This document shows positions 61,158 to 64,000 of a DNA stretch of 64,000 nt, piece after piece. Below the pieces are notes generated by a model that was given only the letters and a program-made list of their open reading frames with translations, made no database searches and had not been told where the DNA came from. The DNA comes from DATKPE01 sp035524335. Lineage in GTDB: Bacteria > Bacteroidota > Ignavibacteria > UBA10030 > SZUA-254. How positions within the stretch are numbered: the first letter of the stretch is position 1; each line of letters begins with the position of its first letter. Made by a program: the position numbers and the translations under genes. Location of the stretch: the NCBI GenBank assembly GCA_035524335.1, contig DATKPE010000057.1:62001-126000 (forward strand), written 5' to 3'.

Positions 61158-61181
61158 CTGTCCGATCCGGCATTTCCCGTA

Positions 61182-62672
61182 TCAGGCTGTTTCCGTATCG
61201 ATCTGGGCCCGCTGGAGCTTGCCGCTGTAATCGACATAGACCGCTTTCCATTCGGAGAAGAAATCGTAGACCGTCCATCCCCCTTCCCGATGACCGTTTC
61301 CTGTCTGCTTGACGCCGCCGAACGGCATATGGGCTTCCGCACCGATCGTCGGCCCGTTGATGTACGTGATGCCGGCCCTGATGTCGCGGATGGCGCGGAA
61401 TGCGTCGTTCACGTTCCTCGTATAAATCGACGAGGAGAGACCGTAGACGGTGTCGTTGAGAACATTCACCGCTTCGTCGAGCGAACGGATCCGGAGGACG
61501 GAGAGCACGGGACCGAATATTTCCTCCTTCGCGATCCGCATGGAGGGCTTCACGCCGGTAAAGATCGTCGGCTGATAGAACCATCCGTTGTCGAGGCCCG
61601 GTCCTTTGGCGATGGAGCCTCCTATCATCAGTTTTGCCCCCTCGGCAAGGCCGATCTCGACATATGAATGGTCGGTGGAGCGCTGAGCCTCGTTAATGCA
61701 GGGGCCGACGTCGGTTGTCGGCAGAAGCCCGTCGCCGAGGCGGAGTTTTTTCGTCCGTTCGACGAGCATGCCGACGAACTCGTCATGAATTTTCTCATGG
61801 AGGATCAGCCTGCTGGTGGCGGTGCATCGCTGGCCGGTGGTGCCGAACGCGCCCCAGAGGACCCCCTCCAGCGCCAGCCCGAGGTCCGCATCGTCCATGA
61901 CGATCTGGGCGTTTTTTCCGCCGAGTTCGAGAGAGACACGCTTCAGATTCCGGCTCGCAAGCTCCGAAATCTTTTTTCCCACCGCGGTCGAACCGGTGAA
62001 GCTCACCAGATCGACGTCGGGGTGGTCCACAATGGCCATACCGACTTCCCCTCCGCCGCCGTGCACGATGTTGATCACCCCCGGGGGGACGCCGGCTTCG
62101 AGGAGGATCTCCACCAGCGTCGTGGCGGTCGCGGGCGTATCGGACGCCGGCTTGAACACGATGGTGTTCCCGCAGAGCAGGGCGGGAAAAATCTTCCAGG
62201 TCGGAATCGCCATCGGGAAATTCCAGGGCGTCACGATTCCCGCCACGCCGATCGGGACCCGGATCGCCATGTTGAACTTGTTCGGAAGCTCGGAGGGGAC
62301 GGTCGCGCCGAAGAGCCTGCGGCCCTCGGACGCGGCATAATAGGCCGTATCGATCCCTTCCTGAACGTCTCCCCGGGTTTCCACCAGAACTTTTCCCATC
62401 TCCCGGGTCATCTGGGCGGCAATTTCCTCCTTGCGCCGCACCATGATGTCGCCGACTTTCTTGAGGATATCGCCGCGGAGCGGCGCCGGCATCAGCCGCC
62501 ACCCGTCGAACGCCTTCCGGGCGGACGCCACCGCTTCGTCGACATCCTCCTTTGCCGATTTCGGGAACGTCCCGACCACCTCATCCCAGCGGGCGGGATT
62601 CCGGTTCTCGAACGTTCTCCCTGATTTTGCGTCACACCACTTCCCGCCGATGAAATTTTGAAATTTTTTCAT
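61182..62672 (-). CDS. Aldehyde dehydrogenase
   Basis: 496 residues; AGGAG before the ATG. Rossmann-type NAD-binding and catalytic domains with FTGSTAVGKKISELA, catalytic Glu in VSLELGGKNAQIV and catalytic Cys in FGTTGQRCTATSRL, then EEIFGPVLSV and PFGGVKQTGNGHREGG near the C-terminus. The active-site set is complete. It is close in type to enzymes annotated as alpha-ketoglutaric or aminoadipic semialdehyde dehydrogenases, but the ALDH7 (antiquitin) motif is absent. Together with lat it could oxidise aminoadipate semialdehyde; the substrate is inferred from neighbourhood only. Confidence 0.9.
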   Translation of the reverse strand: MKKFQNFIGGKWCDAKSGRTFENRNPARWDEVVGTFPKSAKEDVDEAVASARKAFDGWRLMPAPLRGDILKKVGDIMVRRKEEIAAQMTREMGKVLVETRGDVQEGIDTAYYAASEGRRLFGATVPSELPNKFNMAIRVPIGVAGIVTPWNFPMAIPTWKIFPALLCGNTIVFKPASDTPATATTLVEILLEAGVPPGVINIVHGGGGEVGMAIVDHPDVDLVSFTGSTAVGKKISELASRNLKRVSLELGGKNAQIVMDDADLGLALEGVLWGAFGTTGQRCTATSRLILHEKIHDEFVGMLVERTKKLRLGDGLLPTTDVGPCINEAQRSTDHSYVEIGLAEGAKLMIGGSIAKGPGLDNGWFYQPTIFTGVKPSMRIAKEEIFGPVLSVLRIRSLDEAVNVLNDTVYGLSSSIYTRNVNDAFRAIRDIRAGITYINGPTIGAEAHMPFGGVKQTGNGHREGGWTVYDFFSEWKAVYVDYSGKLQRAQIDTETA

Positions 62673-62682
62673 ACTTCACTCC

Positions 62683-63978
62683 TTATTCGATGCCGCAACG
62701 GGCGAATATTTCGTTCACGTGTTTGAGACTTTTCCTGAGGTCGAACAATTCATCAAAATCCTTCGCGCTGAGGTACCGGGTCACCTCCGGATCCGCCGAC
62801 AGCAGATCCCGGAACTGGGCATCGGAACTCCAGGTGTTCATCGCATGTTTCTGCACGAGCGCATAGGCCGCCTCCCGGCTCATTCCCCGCCGTGTGAGCG
62901 CGAGGAGAACGGATTGCGAAAAGATCAGGCCGCGCGTCAGCCCGAGGTTCCGGAGCATCATCTCCGGATAGACGTGGAGCTTGTCCATGATCCGGGTGAA
63001 CGCATCGGTCATATAATCGAGGAGAATACAGCTGTCCGGGACGATGATGCGCTCCACGGAGGAATGCGTGATATCGCGCTCGTGCCAGAGCGCCACATTT
63101 TCGAGCGATGCATGGGCGTTGCCGCGGAGGATGCGGGCCAGGCCCGCGATTCGCTCGCAGGTTATCGGATTCCGCTTGTGCGGCATGGCGGAGGAACCTT
63201 TCTGCCGCTGTGAAAAGTACTCTTCCGCCTCCCGGACTTCCGTTTTCTGCAGATGCCTGATCTCGGTGGAGAATTTTTCGAGCGAACAGCCCGCAATGGC
63301 GATGGCCGTCAGGAACTCCGCATGGCGGTCGCGCTGGAGGACCTGCGTCGACACCGGCGCCGCCGCGAGTCCGAGCCGGCCGCAGACGTACTGTTCGACG
63401 CGGGGATCGAGATGTTCGAACGTGCCGACGGCCCCCGAAATCTGACCGACGGCGATCGTCTTCACGGCATGTTCGAGCCGCTCGATGTTCCGGCGCGTCT
63501 CGTCGTGCCAGAGAGCGAGCTTCAGACCGAACGAGGTCGGCTCGGCATGCACGCCGTGGGTCCGCCCGACCATGATCGTCGACCGGAACTCCTTCGCCCG
63601 CCGACGGAGAACCGACAGAAGTTTCCTCTGCCCATCAAGCAGAAGCTCTCCCGCCTGCTTCATCTGGACCGCCAGTCCGGTGTCGAGCACATCGGACGAC
63701 GTCATGCCGTAATGAATGTACCGCGCTTCCGGCCCGACGTGTTCCCCCACGGCCGTCAGAAACGCGATGACGTCGTGCTGTACCTCCGCTTCGATCTGCG
63801 AGATCCGCGCGATATCGAAGGCCGCCTTTGCGCGGATGACGGCGACAGCTTCCGCCGGAATGACGCCGAGCTCGGCCTGCGCCTCGCACGCCAGGACTTC
63901 GACCTCGAGCCAGGTCCGGAACTTGTTCTCCTCCGACCAGATGCGCCCCATCGCGTGCCGCGTATACCGGGGAATCAT
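62683..63978 (-). CDS. purB: Adenylosuccinate lyase
   Basis: 431 residues. Fumarase/aspartase superfamily: HYGMTSSDVLDTGLAVQ, GRTHGVHAEPTSFG, signature SAMPHKRNPITCERIAGLAR, and a C-terminal helical domain. It catalyses two steps of purine synthesis (release of fumarate from SAICAR and from adenylosuccinate). It lies 10 bases before the aldehyde dehydrogenase gene; AAAAGGG precedes the ATG. The window ends 22 bases upstream, so its promoter is not visible. Confidence 0.96.
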   Translation of the reverse strand: MIPRYTRHAMGRIWSEENKFRTWLEVEVLACEAQAELGVIPAEAVAVIRAKAAFDIARISQIEAEVQHDVIAFLTAVGEHVGPEARYIHYGMTSSDVLDTGLAVQMKQAGELLLDGQRKLLSVLRRRAKEFRSTIMVGRTHGVHAEPTSFGLKLALWHDETRRNIERLEHAVKTIAVGQISGAVGTFEHLDPRVEQYVCGRLGLAAAPVSTQVLQRDRHAEFLTAIAIAGCSLEKFSTEIRHLQKTEVREAEEYFSQRQKGSSAMPHKRNPITCERIAGLARILRGNAHASLENVALWHERDITHSSVERIIVPDSCILLDYMTDAFTRIMDKLHVYPEMMLRNLGLTRGLIFSQSVLLALTRRGMSREAAYALVQKHAMNTWSSDAQFRDLLSADPEVTRYLSAKDFDELFDLRKSLKHVNEIFARCGIE

Positions 63979-64000
63979 TGCGGACCCTTTTCGAGCCGGA

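Larger units (their letters stand above)
60796..61181. other. 386-bp intergenic region between propeller gene and aldehyde dehydrogenase
   Basis: Contains the promoter at 61027-61055, an isolated TATATT (minus strand, 60891-60886) and the hairpin at 61136-61157. A plus-strand frame at 60961-61230 has no coding signs. Nothing else recognised. Confidence 0.6.

Noticed and set aside
60961..61230. 89-codon plus-strand ORF in the gap before the aldehyde dehydrogenase gene
   Set aside because: It overlaps a promoter and a hairpin, has a basic random-looking translation and no start signal.
1..64000. CRISPR array, insertion sequence, prophage or integron
   Set aside because: No regularly spaced direct repeats, transposase, integrase or terminal inverted repeats were seen anywhere in the window.

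Overview
The window reads as one contiguous piece of a GC-rich chromosome from the Bacteroidota/Chlorobi/Ignavibacteria (FCB) group. The evidence is internal. Three large secreted proteins end in the YPNPFNP-type C-terminal sorting domain used by type IX secretion. There is an S46 dipeptidyl-peptidase, a PUR-alpha-like (DUF3276) protein, a TPP-riboswitch-controlled TonB receptor, a DUF2723 membrane protein and an LptE lipoprotein. I find no tRNA, rRNA, insertion sequence, CRISPR array or phage gene. The species cannot be named from this sequence.

Layout. 1-4737 (+): envelope cluster (TPR/SPOR protein, sigma54 activator, LptE, GT2 glycosyltransferase, TPR protein). 4742-5043 (-): rpsT. 5154-9677 (+): thiamine regulon (promoter, TPP riboswitch, TonB receptor, thiamine pyrophosphokinase, SSS symporter). 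9773-13263 (-): a secreted debranching-enzyme-like protein and a small membrane protein. 13303-16268 (-): aromatic amino-acid operon (DAHP synthase, chorismate mutase-prephenate dehydratase, prephenate dehydrogenase) behind a promoter, a tyrosine-rich leader peptide and a terminator. 16301-20641 (-): M16 protease, AHSA1-like protein, lipoprotein. 20675-31683 (-): a largely translationally coupled glycan assembly operon (DUF2723, three GT4 glycosyltransferases, flippase, NodB-like deacetylase) that runs on into an anchored OB-like protein, a CYTH protein and a guanylate-kinase-like protein. 31748-36526 (-): lepA, two signal peptidases I, hemW-like gene. 36724-42569 (+): S46 peptidase and an SdrD_B-repeat T9SS cargo protein. 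42591-48402 (-): TetR-controlled ABC efflux operon. 48601-52993: M24 peptidase, DUF1579 protein, a small ORF, PUR protein, rsmI, nadE. 53092-56292 (+): subtilisin-like T9SS cargo. 56512-63978 (-): lysine 6-transaminase, a 35-codon ORF, an Asp-box propeller T9SS cargo, aldehyde dehydrogenase, purB.

Regulation is unusually readable. Many intergenic regions contain TTGnnn, a 17-bp spacer and TAT(A/C)TT, an ordinary sigma70-like promoter rather than the TTTG/TAnnTTTG form described for Bacteroidetes such as Bacteroides and Flavobacterium. In four cases the start codon lies five to eight bases beyond the -10, which implies leaderless mRNAs. The most notable item is the aro operon leader. It combines a TTGACA-17-TATACT promoter, a 25-residue peptide with YYRYYLYF in its middle, and a 9-bp terminator hairpin with a U tract: a classical attenuator. 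The hairpin's 5' arm also carries an 11-base match to the T-box consensus.

Most long overlapping ORFs on the opposite strand of the GC-rich genes were judged to be shadows. Start codons were moved where overlap, ribosome binding sites or family alignment favoured an internal start; each case is explained.
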